From Sambucus nigra (Eukaryota; Streptophyta; Magnoliopsida; Dipsacales; Adoxaceae), in assembly GCA_949130495.1 (NCBI GenBank), contig OX422215.1, forward strand, positions 13,865,302-13,929,301: a stretch of DNA of 64,000 bases, read 5' to 3'. Within the stretch, counting starts at the first letter, position 1. Every line of letters begins with the position of its first letter. Both the position numbers and the translations under genes were made by a program. The notes beneath the pieces are model-generated. The model searched no databases and was not told where the DNA came from. It saw only the letters and a list, made by a program, of their open reading frames with translations. Shown piece after piece: positions 13,091 to 26,651 of this stretch.

Positions 13091-13802
13091 TTCTCTTCTT
13101 TCTTTCCTTTCTCTCACTCTATCATACCTTATATGAAATAAAAGAGGTTTATCTCCCATTAAACACAAAAATGACTCGTTTACACAATTGCGAGTCCCTA
13201 TTAGTCCAGAAGTCCCCGACACCCAAAAACTACCCCCAGATACTCTATTCTTACTATCTCGGCCATTCCGAAACCAATCGTGCACTCCAAATCTCCATTC
13301 GAGTTACCTAACTAAAATTCATTAGTCATACTCGACCCTTCTCTACACACGTTTCATATAATGTAAACTATCTCCCTTAATTTAACCCAACTATGACATG
13401 GCTTATAAAATATGCCAACTCGTTTACTAAGTCCCGTGAGAAAATATAACCCATGTAAATATTAATCCGGCACTAGCAAACTAATATTTACTATTCACTT
13501 TAACTTCTAAATTCATTAAATTACACTGATAAATTTCAAAATTACTATTCACAGTAATTTCCTCTAATAACCAAATTACGCCACTTATGTAATTTAAATA
13601 TCTATAAAAGTATGGGGTATTACAAGAGCGAAATTTTATTAAATTAAAATTTGGAAGTTTTAATACCAACTTAATTGAGTATTAGGTGTTATAAAAAAAT
13701 GTTTTTCGATAGTGATGCTAAAAATGAACCAACTGTAAATTCTATTTAATTGGGTATAGGACTGATCACCCAATATTTAATTGAGCGGGGTGTTACAAAT
13801 GA

Positions 13803-14401
13803 ATTTATTGATAAGTATGAAATTATGAATGGAGGGAGGACAAGAAGTCCACTTTATGAGAAAGAAGAAAAGATACAAGAGAAGCAAGAAAAAAAAACTC
13901 AGTTTTTAAACAAAATTATTGGTTATTCAGGAGACATAAGGGACCCAACTACAAAACACGAGGAAAATGCATAGCACACGAGACGAGAGCGTGCAGGGTT
14001 CGGATACGGGAGGGTACAAATGTCCTGATGCAAAAGAAAAGACAAAAGGGTTCTTATAATAGAATTTCAATAGGGCATCCTATTACAAATACAAAATTCT
14101 TATAAGGGCCAATTTTTCGAGTGAATATTTAATGCGACATATACCAAAATGTCCCTCGAACATTTTTTAATACACGTTTAGTTCAAGCCTTTCTATTTTC
14201 CTCCAAAAAGTCCTTCAGCATGCCGCTAACGCGGTCTTTTAAATATAAGATAATATTCCTTAAATTGGTGTTTGAGGGAATGTTCGGTACAAAATAAAAT
14301 GCTCGAACTAAATGTGTATTAAAAAATGTTTGTGAGACTTTGTTATTTAATCCATATTTAATACCATTTGCCTTTGAGTAAAATCCTAATTCCATTGTCC
14401 T
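13803..14401. other. Non-coding AT-rich spacer
   Basis: Continuation of the sequence that was interrupted at 6204. Short frames exist (for example around 13750-13974 and 14183-14395), but none has a recognisable domain or unusual length. Confidence 0.5.
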
Positions 14402-14558
14402 TTAGGCTCCGTTTGTTTGTCAAGAAAGTTAAGCGGGAAAATGATTCCCGAGAAAAATGAAGTGAAGTGAAGTAAAGGAAGAAGAAAATTATTTTCTTGT
14501 GTGCGTTTGGTTTACATGAAGAAAACTGCAAGAAAATTATAAACAAAAAATAAAAACT

Positions 14559-14562
<4 letters not shown>

Positions 14563-14610
<48 letters not shown>

Positions 14611-14661
14611 CGTGTGTGTGCGCGTGTGTGTGCGCGTGTGTGACACACACACACACACACA
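14563..14661. repeat. Compound TA/TG/CG/CA microsatellite
   Basis: TA repeats run into a TG tract with internal CGCGCGCG and then, after TGTGTGA, into CA repeats. The TG and CA arms are inverted repeats of one another, so the tract can fold into a hairpin, and the alternating purine-pyrimidine composition favours Z-DNA. Confidence 0.9.
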
Positions 14662-14865
14662 TAGTTATAATGTTACGATAAATGTAAGTATTATTTATTT
14701 ATTATTTCAATCACCAGAAAATATGACTTATATAATAAGCATCCATTTACTCAAACATTAGTAAATATGAATAAAATAAATTGAACATTGAATTTGTAAA
14801 AATATCCATATATTGGGTATTATTGTGAATATTTATTAGAATATAATTTAGTACTGATTATAACA

Positions 14866-14891
14866 ACAGCAGCAACAACAACAACAATAAC

Positions 14892-14927
<36 letters not shown>

Positions 14928-14928
14928 C
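14866..14928. repeat. CAA/TAA trinucleotide microsatellite
   Basis: AACAACAACAA changes into AATAATAAT repeats inside the MITE 14405-15411. Confidence 0.9.
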
Positions 14929-15002
14929 TACATGGTAATATACCAACTTTTCTTGAACTTTATTGTGAATATTCATTAGTAAATATTTTAGTACTAGTTG
15001 TA

Positions 15003-15214
<212 letters not shown>

Positions 15215-15668
15215 TTACATGGTAGTAATATACCAACTTTCCGGCAAAATCCTAGGTCTTTCGTAGGATGTGTTTTGTGAGAAAGTTTTTCCTGCAGGAA
15301 AATTTTAAGATCACTTTCTCACAACTTTCCTGCTGACCAAACTCAACAAAAAGTATAGGAAAATGATTTTCCTTCACCTTTCCTTTCCTTTCCTGACAAA
15401 CAAATGCAACCTTAATTTCTGATTTTCGAGAAAACTCTAACCTAACCCGAACCTTTGCCACCCCACCTTTCTCGTAACCAATGTCCCCACTCACTCACTC
15501 CTCTTTGCCACCCATCCCTCTTGCTATTTGCTACCAAGTACGGGAAGGAATTTATATCAGTTGCTACGAAGGTCATGACATATCTTAGTATAATCCTCAT
15601 GTGATTAAATTTATGTTTACACGATTTAAGCACACAACCTCAATTTTAATAGATAAATCTAATTGTAT

Positions 15669-16233
15669 GAAGCACAGACATGGGTACAAGTGGCATGTCA
15701 GTGGCGTGTATGGGTTCGTTGAAATGTTGAAATATCATATAAAAAAAATCAACTATATTTTAAAAAATTTGGTGTGTGCAGCATGTGTGCAAACTTAGTG
15801 TGCAGGTGAGCGTGCCTCATACATACACTATCTATTTTCCACTTCAAAAACGTAAATAGTGGTCAAACTAATATGTCAAATTTAACATGGTTAAATATTT
15901 CATAAAACATTTACATCTATAGTCTAGGTTGAAAGTAAGTGAAAGGCTCACTTCATTCTTTTAACTTCTATTTTTATTATTCACGAACCATAAAAGATTT
16001 AATTTTATATGATAACACTATAATTTCTTGAAGTATTCATTATTTTTTTACCCCCGCCATGTCCATAGAGTGTTTAGAGCGTGTGCGCAGAGTGTCCATC
16101 TTCTTAAAAATTCAAACAAGTCTGACACGACACACGGCGTGCCGTACACGTGTCCATGAAGTGTCGTACGCGTATGAGAGTTTTTGGAGAATCCAACATG
16201 GGTATGTCACCTCTAGAGAAGTGTCCATGCTTC
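15669..16233. mobile_element. Possible short inverted-repeat element
   Basis: The left end GAAGCACAGACAT and the reverse complement of the right end, GAAGCATGGACAC, match at 10 of 13 positions. Similar ends recur at 17287 and 17453. No target duplication was recognised, and the interior has no coding frame. Confidence 0.3.
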
Positions 16234-17283
16234 TTAGCTATAATGTTTGCAAGTGAGAGATTTATCACCATTTTGGTTGAATTTAGTTTTTGATCTATAA
16301 ATTTGGAATTGGGTCCCCTAGTAATTTCATCGATGTAATCTATCATACCTAACCTCAAATGAATCCTCAATTGATCATTTTTATTGTGTAAATTAATCAA
16401 ATTTTTCTCAAATGGGAATCAGAATTTGATTGTGTTTTTTATATATAACATAAGCTCATGAATTTCATGAAAGCACATCCTCTAGTAGGATGACCTCAAA
16501 CGATCGTTTTGTTTCAATGGCACTCACAACCACAGTAATAATCCGCCAACCCACAAATAAATTTTATTCAAATCTAGGGGCAAAATTTGGGAGAAGGCAA
16601 AGGTTGTTGCTTGGGGCCCTCAATCTCTAGCAATGTGGGCCCTCAAAAAGTAAAAATATTTAATTTTTGTTATTTTAAACCATTATAAATGTACTTATAA
16701 AACGTAATAGTACACATTCAAATTAAGAGTGAAATTTTAGAAACAACGTTATAATACGTTTCAAAACGACATAAAATTGACTTGAAATTACACGATGTCT
16801 TGTTTGTATCGGATTATTTTACACGTAGTCTTATCGCGCTGGTGTAAAAATTATGACTCGTATTAAATCACTTTGTGTCGTGTTATTCATGTTTTCATGT
16901 ACAATTGTATTGAGTTGGGTGTAAAAAGAATTAATCATGTTAGTTGTTTCGTATTCATATAAACTAATGGTTCTTATTGTGCCATGTCGTGTTCATGAAT
17001 AAATGGTTCATGTTGCGCTATGTCGCGTCAGACCAAAATACGACTCAGACACAAGTTTCTACCCCTATTTATAACTGACATAAAAGCGTGCATTTTTTGG
17101 ATGCAACACATAATAATATTAATTACAGTTTTATTTCGACAATAAAACAAATATTTGTGAATTTTGAAAAATACCACATTTGAGGAGTTTGCCTAGCCCC
17201 CATAATGTTGGCGTTGACCTTACTAAGACCACGCCCTAACGGGTTGATAATCCTAAGAATCACCAGCTTGTTTGCGGGTAAGA
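16234..17283. other. Non-coding AT-rich sequence, probable decayed repeats
   Basis: The stretch 16757-17075 carries scattered TGTCGTGTT and CGACATAAAATTGAC motifs at both ends and may be an old inverted-repeat transposon. I see no convincing gene. Confidence 0.3.
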
Positions 17284-17286
17284 TAG

Positions 17287-17453
17287 AAAGCATGGACACT
17301 TCTACGAAGGCTACATGTCCGTGTCTGACACATGCCAGACACTGACCCTCTCCCGACACTCTCAGACATTCAGTTTGTCACTCCTTTTTACGTGTTTATA
17401 ATTTAAATATAAAATTAGTGTGTCCGACACTTATTTTCACACGTCCGTGCTTC
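17287..17453. mobile_element. Possible short MITE related to 15669-16233
   Basis: The left end AAAGCATGGACA and the right end on the opposite strand, GAAGCACGGACG, are similar to each other and to the ends of 15669-16233. The length of about 167 bp is typical of a MITE. No duplication was recognised. Confidence 0.3.
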
Positions 17454-18049
17454 TTAGGTGGTAAGAAATTAATGTTTTTTCCTCCCATTTGTTGACAGGT
17501 AAATGGACTTGAATGTTTTATTATCTCTCTATTTTTCCTCTTATTATGGACCAGTGTTTGAAATTGCGCTGCAAAATGCGCAATATTGCAAGCAATTTCA
17601 CATTTGGACCAAAATGTGTTATTGCATACGTGAAATAGTGACGTGGCATGCGAACTGCGTGAATGAACGCAAAATACGCTATTCCTATTAGTGACATAAA
17701 ATAGTTTTTTTTTCTATAAAGAGAGTTGGCCTTCAAAAAAAACTTATACTTCTCATTCCTTTCTCCCCCTCTCGCAATCTGCCTTCACTCTCGCACATCC
17801 CGAAACCCCAACTCCTCATCTCTTTCACAATCCCACAACCCTAAATCCTAACACCCTCTGTCTTTCGCACCCTCTGTCACACAAATCGAGTTACTCCACT
17901 CTCTCTCGCACACAAATTGGAGATATCTTAGCCTTAATTTTTTGGAATTCACAGCAAATTGGAGATATCTCAGTTATTGTACTAATTCAACCCTAATTTT
18001 TTGTGCTTTTTTTATTGGTTACTGTTTTTCTTTTATATATTAGTAATTA
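17454..18049. other. Non-coding sequence with pyrimidine-rich tract
   Basis: A CT-rich, leader-like stretch (17745-17905; for example CTCTCGCACATCCCG and CCCTCTGTCTTTCGC) resembles a gene 5' leader, but no reading frame of note follows. It may be a remnant of a captured gene end; I cannot name it. Confidence 0.3.
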
Positions 18050-18926
18050 GGGTCCGTTTGATACAAAAGTGGGCAAATGGAGAGCATGGCAAATTTTTCC
18101 ATATTAAAATTTTCCATGGAAAAATTTGTGAGGGAAAATTCTGTAATTTGCCACATATGGTTGTTTGATAGGATTAATTTTCTAGGTGGGAAAAGTGGGT
18201 TGTTTGATTGCATTAATGGAAAATAAAAACAAAAAATAGTTCAGAACAAAAAAATAGTTTATGAATAAAAAACAGTTTTTAATAAAATAAAAAGCTTTAA
18301 CAAAAAAATAGTTTCTTAAGAAAAAAAAATTTAACAAAAAACAAAATATTTTAACAAAAAAAAACAGTTTTAACAGAAAAACAGTTTTGACGGAAAAAAA
18401 CACATTTTTTTTTTAAAAAAGTTTTTAACAATAAAAACACTTTGAACAAAAAAAATAGTTTAGAACGATTTTATTTTAAAGAAAAACAGTTATAACAAAA
18501 AAAATGTTTTTAACAAAAAAAAAACAGTTTCAATGAAAAAAACAATTTTAACAAACAAACAAACAGGTTAAAAAAATAATTTTAACAAAAAAAACATTTT
18601 TTAACGGAAAAATACTTTTTGACCACAATAAAAACTATTTTTACCGGAAAAAAACGTTTCTTTAAAAAAAAGTTTTAACAAACAAAAAATAAATTTTTGA
18701 ATATTTTTAAAAAGGATGGCAAATTTGTGGGGAAATTTTGCTTTGCTATACAACAAAGCAAATTTTGCCAAAAAAAGTCGAAAAATGATGACAAATTTGT
18801 ATGTGAACATGGGTATCCATGAAAAAAAATTCATGAAAAATAATGGTCATTAAACACACAAAATAGTGGGCAAATTTGTGATTTGCCACCATTTGCCATG
18901 GAAAATGTGGCCTATCAAACGGACCG
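18050..18926. mobile_element. Harbinger-like MITE with A-rich degenerate repeat
   Basis: The ends are inverted repeats: GGTCCGTTTGATA on the left and the same 13 bases on the opposite strand at 18925-18913. Subterminal copies of TTTGCC/GGCAAA blocks continue the symmetry. The left flank TTA against TTT on the right suggests a decayed 3-bp duplication. The interior (18230-18680) is a degenerate tandem array of a unit like AAAAAACAGTTTTAAC. No coding capacity. Confidence 0.55.
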
Positions 18927-20690
18927 TTTTTACTTTAGATATATTACTATTTTCTATTATTACACAGTACATTGATGTTTTTTTTATGTTTTGTGATAAT
19001 ATAAATTAAATTATTGTTTCAATTTCAATTTTTGAAAATATTTTACATCATGTTGTTTAAATTGTTGTTTCAATTTCAATTTCAGTTTCTGAAATATTAT
19101 TTGTGGAATGTAATAGCTTTGGGTTGCTAATTATGAATTTATTTTGTGGAATGATGTATTGGAATTTACTATTTTTTCTTTGCATTATATTATATTTTGA
19201 TATTTAAATATACAAATCAAATATACAAATTGCTTACGCGAAATGAAATAATGCTTATGCAAAAGATAAAAGAAATGAACCTAAACTAATACTAAAAGAA
19301 CAAAAGAAAAAATGCAGCAATTATTAACCCCTTATGTATGGCATCTATATTTACTGCAATGAATACTTAAAATTTATGTACTTTCTTGATGTTAGATATT
19401 TACAAAATATAATGTAAATTTCATTGAATTTGATTTAATGTAAAAACTCTTGTGTATGGAAGTTGAAAAGTTTTTGTGGAATGTGAAAATTTGAGTGTGG
19501 GAACAAAGTCCCACATAGAAAAAAATACAAAAAGTTAGTGGAGTTAATAAAGGCAAGTGTGTTATGAAGTATTACTTTTTATATGTGAGGTGCATGCTAC
19601 TACCATGCACCACCACCCAAAGGGTGATATGTCCTAAGGTGGTGTGGAGCACCACCGTGACTCGTGATTCGCATGATGCGTGCTCGTTCCCAAGACCGAT
19701 CCCACACCAGATCGCGTACGCGAACGTGATAGCTGGGCGTAATGATGCGCTTTGAGGGTGCACTTTTCACTTAGCATGTGAGGCGTGGCTCTTGGTCGTT
19801 GGACTCGGTGCTAGGTGCGTATATATGCAGTTCGATGATGTTAAATAGTGCGGTTCGGTTCAGGTTCGCACCTAATTTTTAAGTGATGGGAATTTAGCGA
19901 CGTTAATAAAAATGTTGCTTTTACTCAACAGACACATGTATTGGGACAATTCCGAAATGTCACTATATGCTCAGTAGACACAACTGTTGGGAACACGCAT
20001 TTCTTGGAAAAGCCACGGCTTTTATGAACAACCATGGATGTGCTTATATAAATGAAGTTTCTACTTTGCAAATGCTTATTCCAAGTTACTATTTTGCTTT
20101 GATTTGTTTTATGTCAACTGTGATATGAATTAAATTTCAAACCCATCCACCCCTATTGTTCTTGATACTAGGAAGCATATATCTGTGTATCTTTGATTTG
20201 AACCACATTGAATTATTTTTAACATTAATTTTCAACATTGAATTATTTCTTAATGTCTTTGTTCTGTAAGTTTTTGCTTATAGATGTCTTCAGCAATCTG
20301 ATATCTAAGTCAATATTTTTACTTTTGTCATATATGTTCTTTATCCTTATACTTTACCTCAACATTTAATATATGAAAATTTGCTCGCATAATATGCTGG
20401 TAGATGTCAATTTTTTTAGGGGTGTAGTAGCTTCATGTTCTATAGTTTAATATAGGGCAATTTATAATTAGGTCCATTGTTGATAATTTTTAAACGTTCA
20501 AGGACAATTTACAATTAGATCTAATTGTTATGCCACTAGCGTGAACTTCTACAAGAAGAGAATTAGTGGACCTGAGTGTTTAAATTTATCAAAATTCCTT
20601 TAATGTTTAAAATATATTTATGAGGGACCTAAGTGTACTTTACTATTGAATATATTATTTAGGTGCCAATCGTTGTACTATATTCCATAT
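18927..20690. other. Non-coding AT-rich sequence
   Basis: No domain-bearing frame. The GC-richer patch at 19600-19800 has short open frames on both strands (about 63 codons each), which is what chance gives in stop-poor DNA. Nothing recognised. Confidence 0.4.
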
Positions 20691-20694
20691 AGGA

Positions 20695-21952
20695 GTTATA
20701 ACTCCCCGCCCCGGATTTATGGATCACCCGTGGATCAACCGAATCCGAATCGAACGTTACGTGTTAAGTGTAATAAAGCAACCTAAAATAATATTTCTAG
20801 TCCAATTTTAATTAATTAACATTTCACTTGTTAGCATGCAATTCCTCTTTCAATATATACTAGGTGTAGGACCCATTGGAACACCCTTAAGGTCCAAGTG
20901 TACTAAACGTAAAAGAAAATAAACACTTTCATGCAAAATGCTCTCAAAGTATGAAACCACATACTACATGCAATGACAAAGGAAAGGGAATGAGCCAAAC
21001 CCCCAATGGGGTTCCCAATAATACAATATAGAAATGGACAGAAAAACAAAACTATACTGTAATATAACTATATAACGTGCACATGCAATGTATGTCTATA
21101 TCTATACAAATGCATAAGTCTGTTTTATTTGCCAAAACAATTTATCTTTATTCGGTTAAAATACATTAACCCTTAAGTAAAACCTTTACTTATCCATTTT
21201 ACATCATTACCCAATTAATGCACCCGATTAATTACAAAATAAATATTTTTTGTTTATTTAAAGAAAACATTTCCTTTGTCGTGAAATACCCATTCACTTA
21301 TCTCTTTTAGACTTAGTATTTTATGTGAAATTACCATTTCAACACACGCACACCCATGTTAGAAAATACTTTTGATCTGTCAACTCTTATCCATTTAAGA
21401 AAACCTTTGGCAACACACACCGATGTATCATAAATAATGAGTGAATTTCACCTTAATTCTCTTATTAGGCCATTATTATCATTTTTTCTGGAATTCATTA
21501 ACCAATTCCAATTCAATTAAATTCCTTTATCATTATCTTTTTCCTCATAATCCTCCAAAATTCTACGGACTTTAACGGGCTTCTCACTACCGACTCCGTA
21601 CCATCATATGCTATGGCCAATGGTTTAGGGTCTTTCACCACTAGGGATGTCATGCACTGCTTAAACTTTTCCTGCGTCATCCGAGTTTCCTTTTGTCTTT
21701 TCATGTGTTTTAACATATTACCATGTCCACATTACTTCACTTTTTACCGGCCGAAGCCAAAACCCGAGGTTTACCACCCCGTATTCATGTTACACTTTTG
21801 AAAACATTTCATTCTTTTAACCCTTTTCACCTTTCATTTTACTTTTTTATACTAAAATCATGTCCGTATGATAATTTTTAAGGATTTCATCCACTTTTAG
21901 TGTAACACCTTTTTCCAATTTTTTTATTTCCACTTTACGTGCAATTACCATT
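20695..21952 (-). mobile_element. Possible LTR fragment of another gypsy family
   Basis: The sequence TATAACTCCCCGCCCCGGAT at 20695 has the look of an LTR terminus with one base changed from TGTAACTCCCCG. The piece ends exactly where the Tekay-family element begins at 21953. A minus-strand frame at 21716-21513 (67 codons) shows no known domain. Assignment is tentative. Confidence 0.3.
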
Positions 21953-22670
21953 TATGACACCCAACCTAATAAAACACCGGGTGATTAGACCTATATCAAA
22001 TTAAACAGAAATCTTATTTGGTTCATTCTTAGCATCACTGTCGCAACATTATTAATTACTAACCACTTAATCTTTAATTAAGCCGATGCCAAATTTTTAT
22101 CTTATGAATTAACCCAAACCAACAAGTACAACAAGAATCCAAATATAACCAACACAATGTAAGGAAATGTAGACATGCCACAAATATCTAATATGAGTGT
22201 TAGTTGAATAACGTCGACTAAAGACGAGCAATTCAACAAAAGCACAAAGTATGAAAAGTGTATCTAATACATGCTAAACCAAAACTAAAGAGTACAAGCC
22301 AGAGGAAACATGCCCAAAGTACAACCAAGACCATCCCTATCTATATGAGAATGGAGCAGGAATCTAAAGCAAAATCCTATAGCTCCACATGTACCGTAGC
22401 TACGTATCCTGCGTGAAGATCAAGCCTGGCGCCCCTATGGTAGGACACCTAAAAAGGTTTTGAAAATATTTTATAGCAAGGGTTAGAACCCAAAACATTT
22501 GAAAACATTTAGCAAGTGAATTTAATTGCAGTAAATTAAAATGCATGGATGCTCTTCATATTTAAGATAGTGTCGCACACTCTCTTGAGGACCACCTCAC
22601 CTTCCACACATGTGCACACTTAACGTATCTCTATATGACCCATCTAGCTATTTACTCCATAACTAGTCTT

Positions 22671-22735
<65 letters not shown>

Positions 22736-24692
22736 CCTACTCTTCCCACTACTCTATCCCAAGTGAGTTTAATATACATTTTATAAGTTATACATCACAC
22801 TAACTTATTTAAATCATTTCTCATTTGATACCATATAACATTCTCACGAGTTATATAATTTACACAATTCTGATCATGTATTCACCCGTATATAGATGTA
22901 CGATATATATGTAATATCATACTACAACATTCACACATACATGTCGTATATATATAACCATCCTTCTGAGTAGGCACTCATCAGATGTTCTCTAAATGCC
23001 ATTATAACCGTATAGGAGGCGGCCATAGTTCCACCCGAAAATGAGACCGTCCCATACCCAAGACAATTCATTCCTATAAACAGACGCTATGACCTGGGGA
23101 TTATACTCTCCCTGCATTCACTAGCCAGGGGATTCACCCAGATCGCGCAACCTCCTATGATAGAATTAGAGTTGGTATGCTTTCTTATAAATATTATACA
23201 CAAACATATTTATAAATCATATATATGTACTACACAATCCCCGCATTTATATATATTAAATTCAGGCTACTGGTGTACTACATCCGCAACACTAGCCTAA
23301 AACATTCAAGTCTATAATCCGACCCAATTTAATTAATGACATGCTAATTAATTTCATTATCTCGGTGTCACTTAACCAAAAATACCCGGACTATCTAGCT
23401 TGGCCCGAAATGTAATATTTAGAAATTATTTCTCCAAAATCCATCTTAACGTGTCACCCATTTAATCCTCCTAAATCCCAATTATTTTTACATATAATTT
23501 CTAGGAGACAAACCCCATAATAAATTTGCATTGATTTAATAAAGTATGCATAATTTTATGAATAAAATTCCCTATATTTAAAAGTGGCGTCACTATCAGA
23601 TTTCCTGGTGAGTCGATCGATCGATCGTACCAAACTTTATCTTCTCCGAGTTACCTGTTTCTGCCATTAACGAATTTCTAAAGTTTTGTTTCCCCAAATT
23701 CCAACCCTAATCAAACATATTCTTCAACCATTCACTACTAAAACAAGTTTTAATCATCCTCTAAATGGTTTAACATCATTAATTCTCAAGAAGTCACAAA
23801 TCCCAAACATGGTTTCTTACTGTTTAATACCCAATTGACACCACAGAGTTTAATTCAACAATCCTACACAATTCATATCAGATATTGGTTCTCCCCTATA
23901 AAATCCTCCAAGATTCAACTAAATATACCAATTCAAGATTCTCAATCTTAATACCACATCCACACATATTGAGGTTTATAAATCACATTTGTATATCCTC
24001 TAAAGATTTTTAAATAAGAAATCATAGAATCCCCAAATTCAATTATAGAAATAATCCTAACATCTTAATCAATTCACACCTTCTATAATATGAATGTAAA
24101 TGCAATTAATCAAAATGTAAGTTAAACCACTTTCCTTAGGGTTTGTAGAAATAAATTCCTTGATGAAGATGATGGGTTGATTGAATGGTGTCCTATCTCT
24201 TGTTTTTGGTTTAATATTTCAAAATCTTTTCTAGTTGCTCTTCTTTGGCTCTCCTTGATTTGGTCTTCTAAAAATGAATTAAGGTTCCCACACCCTCTCA
24301 CAATTATGGTTATTTACTTAAATCTCGTTTTTGGGCTTAAGGGCCTTCTAAAAAGGTCCCAAACACTTATTTGGGAGCTCAAATGTGTATAGAAAAGTCC
24401 TGAAACCCATATATTACCTATGGCCACTCTTTTCCAACTATTTCGACCCATCTGGACTCAACCGTACACTCTGAATTGCCATCCGAATTAATTTATAACA
24501 TTCTCCAAATTTTTTATCTCAAAATGCGACACAAAATAGTCCAAATAATTAAACCTCAATTCGCCAAATTAAGAACTTCCTCAAATTTAAAAATTTCCCA
24601 AATCACGAATGTAATACCTCACAATAAAATAAATTCTTTCTTTTTCTCCCAGATAATTAAATTTGAGGTCATTGAATTTACGGGGTGTTACA
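21953..24692 (-). mobile_element. 3' LTR of the old Tekay-family element
   Basis: On the plus strand it begins TATGACACCCAACC (TG altered to TA at the terminus) and ends ACGGGGTGTTACA, followed by a polypurine tract complement. Length 2740 bp. A 14-bp palindrome CGATCGATCGATCG lies at 23614-23627, about 1.07 kb from the LTR start. The element target flank on the left is the possible LTR fragment 20695-21952. Confidence 0.8.
22674..22732. repeat. TA microsatellite
   Basis: About 29 TA repeats inside the LTR 21953-24692. The matching position in the other LTR (63540-63559) has only about ten units. Confidence 0.9.
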
Positions 24693-24710
24693 TACTTCCA
24701 CCCATATAAT
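24693..24710 (-). other. Polypurine tract of the old Tekay-family element
   Basis: The minus strand reads ATTATATGGGTGGAAGTA directly before the LTR start, the counterpart of TTATTAGGGGGGAAGTA at 41671-41687 in the intact copy. Confidence 0.7.
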
Positions 24711-26651
24711 GGAAATTCATCCTCGAAATTCGGATAAACCTAATACTCCCAGTATCGACTAGCTTCCTAATCACTTATCCTTAGGATTGCTATATATACT
24801 TCTTAAGCAAATGTAATTAACCAGAGCGCCCATACACCCTATACACATGCTTAACCGCACGAAATAAAACTCGGGTCTTACTAGCCCTTAAACCGTAATA
24901 TAACTTCAATCCCACGGTTATAACAATCCAAATACCCTTCTCTCGACATAAAAGTATTCATATCCACTCTTATGCTACAAAGGACAACATACACTACCGC
25001 GCCATTACTATAAATAGTTTCCTTGCACGAAAATAAAACCCAAGCTATATCTCCCTGCTAAAAAATAATTCAATCCAACCTGAATCACCTCAGTATCGTC
25101 CACACTCCCGGGATTTTAATTAACAATATTAATACATTAATATGCAACACATTTTAACATACATAACTGTATATATATGCTAGACCCTATCTCAGGTGAA
25201 ACCTAGCAAAGATAACTCATACCCTGTTCTGTGAACACCCGGTCTTACTATAACTATCCACTATAGCCCCAAACTTTTGCTAACCAGTTGAAACTTGGAA
25301 AAATCATCCATGCTACTCTCATAATTCTTGAAAGTATAAATACCTCATATAATGCAACAATCCTCTTAGTGTTCCTTCCACTCTCTTGTGGTTAACACCG
25401 AAGAACTTCGTTATCTCACGGTACTCAAATATATACACTATGGCTATTTCGGCCAACACATCCACTAATATCCGTCTTACTTGTAAATCCTAGTGGTAAC
25501 AAACCATAGGTTTTGACTCACTCAACGTCAATTCCAAGAACACCCATGCTCAATGTTTCATAATCCGAGGAACATATTATTCCCATTCCTCCGGAATATA
25601 CCAAAATCATTGCCTTTGCGTCGTTTTCTCGAATCTGCTAAGTATTTACACAGTAGAGAATATGGCTCCTCCCAGGGTTCCCATACACCCTATATCTCAT
25701 GCATATTTGCACAAACCTCCGATCATCACATACATAATAAGATTTATCTCAAGTTTTTCTCCCGCATTTTCGACAAGTTTATATCCTCCAAATGTTTCTA
25801 ATGACCTAACTACTTACTATTCAATGTTTCCCAATATTGCCCCACCTATCTACTTGTGGTGAAAATCTTCGTAATGTGTCTTTCGCATCACCTCCGGCTC
25901 CACTGACCCTACATCTTAGTGGCTCTCTGCTCAACGTAATTTTCTCCACACGTTAACTGATTATCATTAAATTCGAGGACCTAGAATCCAATGATCTCTT
26001 CCCACTTTTGACATTTTATTAAGGTTTATACGTATAATACCTCATAGCAAAGCCCAAAAGAACTTTTTCCAATGCACTATTCCTCAGCATTGTCGGTCCT
26101 CGATTTTTATCGAACCCAAATCATATCCCCGGGACACTCAAACCTTGTCCCTATACTCACAAGTCTAATCATCGACTCCTACGTCTCTAAAGGAGTCATA
26201 TACTTTTGCGCTCGCACTATCTCTAAGCCCTTAGCGCTAAATATTAATAACGAGTTAAATCTCTTCGCTCCACGACAACCCGACATACCCTGAATCTCAC
26301 CAGTAAGAGTCCCTAAGCTTCGGGATCCAATATAACTAGACAATTGTACTCTCTGAAGTCTACTTCACAAAATATCATCGCGAGCTCAAACCTCTTTCAG
26401 GTGGGACATCACAAAAAAATTTACATCCTGCCCTGGAACAACGAACACGATAGCCTTTCTATACTCGCCCACCATTACGAACCCGTCCGTACCTATGATA
26501 AAAAAAAACATTTCTCGAATATTACCTCTCAAATTAGTTAATCCTCAAAAAAATATATAACATCTCAGTGTACCCACTCGTTCCCTTATAGGTGGAACTG
26601 AAGAGCTCCCCTCTACTCCATGGTAAATATACACATACTAGTGATATTAAC

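Larger units (their letters stand above)
9162..13624 (-). mobile_element. Solo Tekay-family LTR, minus strand (9162-11818 + 13065-13624)
   Basis: On the plus strand it starts TGTGACACCCTGCC, followed by ATCGGGTGATCA and TCTCAGCATCACCGTCG, the mirror of the LTR end blocks seen elsewhere. It ends TATGGGGTATTACA. Length without the nested LTR is about 3.2 kb. It splits the plus-strand LTR 6205-13797. The flanks TAGAA (9157-9161) and AGAGC (13625-13629) do not form a clean duplication, so simple insertion is not proven. Around 11242-11316 it holds CGAATCGATTCG-type palindromes. Confidence 0.75.
6205..13797 (+). mobile_element. Solo Tekay-family LTR (6205-9161 + 13625-13797) interrupted by another LTR
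   Basis: It begins TGTAATACCCCGTAA and ends GAGCGGGGTGTTACA. The flanking 5-mers are AACGA (6200-6204) and AATGA (13798-13802), a target duplication with one C-to-T change at a CpG. Internal similarity to the LTR at 33859 is clear (GCGTCCAGAAGGGTCGAAATAG against GCGTCCGGAAGGGTCGAGATAG). The right arm carries the conserved GATAGTGATGCTAA block. Without the insertion at 9162-13624 it is about 3130 bp, the expected size. No internal region is attached, so it is a solo LTR left by recombination. Confidence 0.8.

Noticed and set aside
12979..13311. Plus- and minus-strand frames of about 100 codons around the CTTT tract
   Set aside because: They cross the end of one LTR, a microsatellite and part of another LTR, so they cannot be a gene.
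17740..17905. 5' leader of a host gene
   Set aside because: The CT-rich stretch looks leader-like, but no reading frame, splice pattern or domain follows within the next kilobases, and a MITE starts at 18050.
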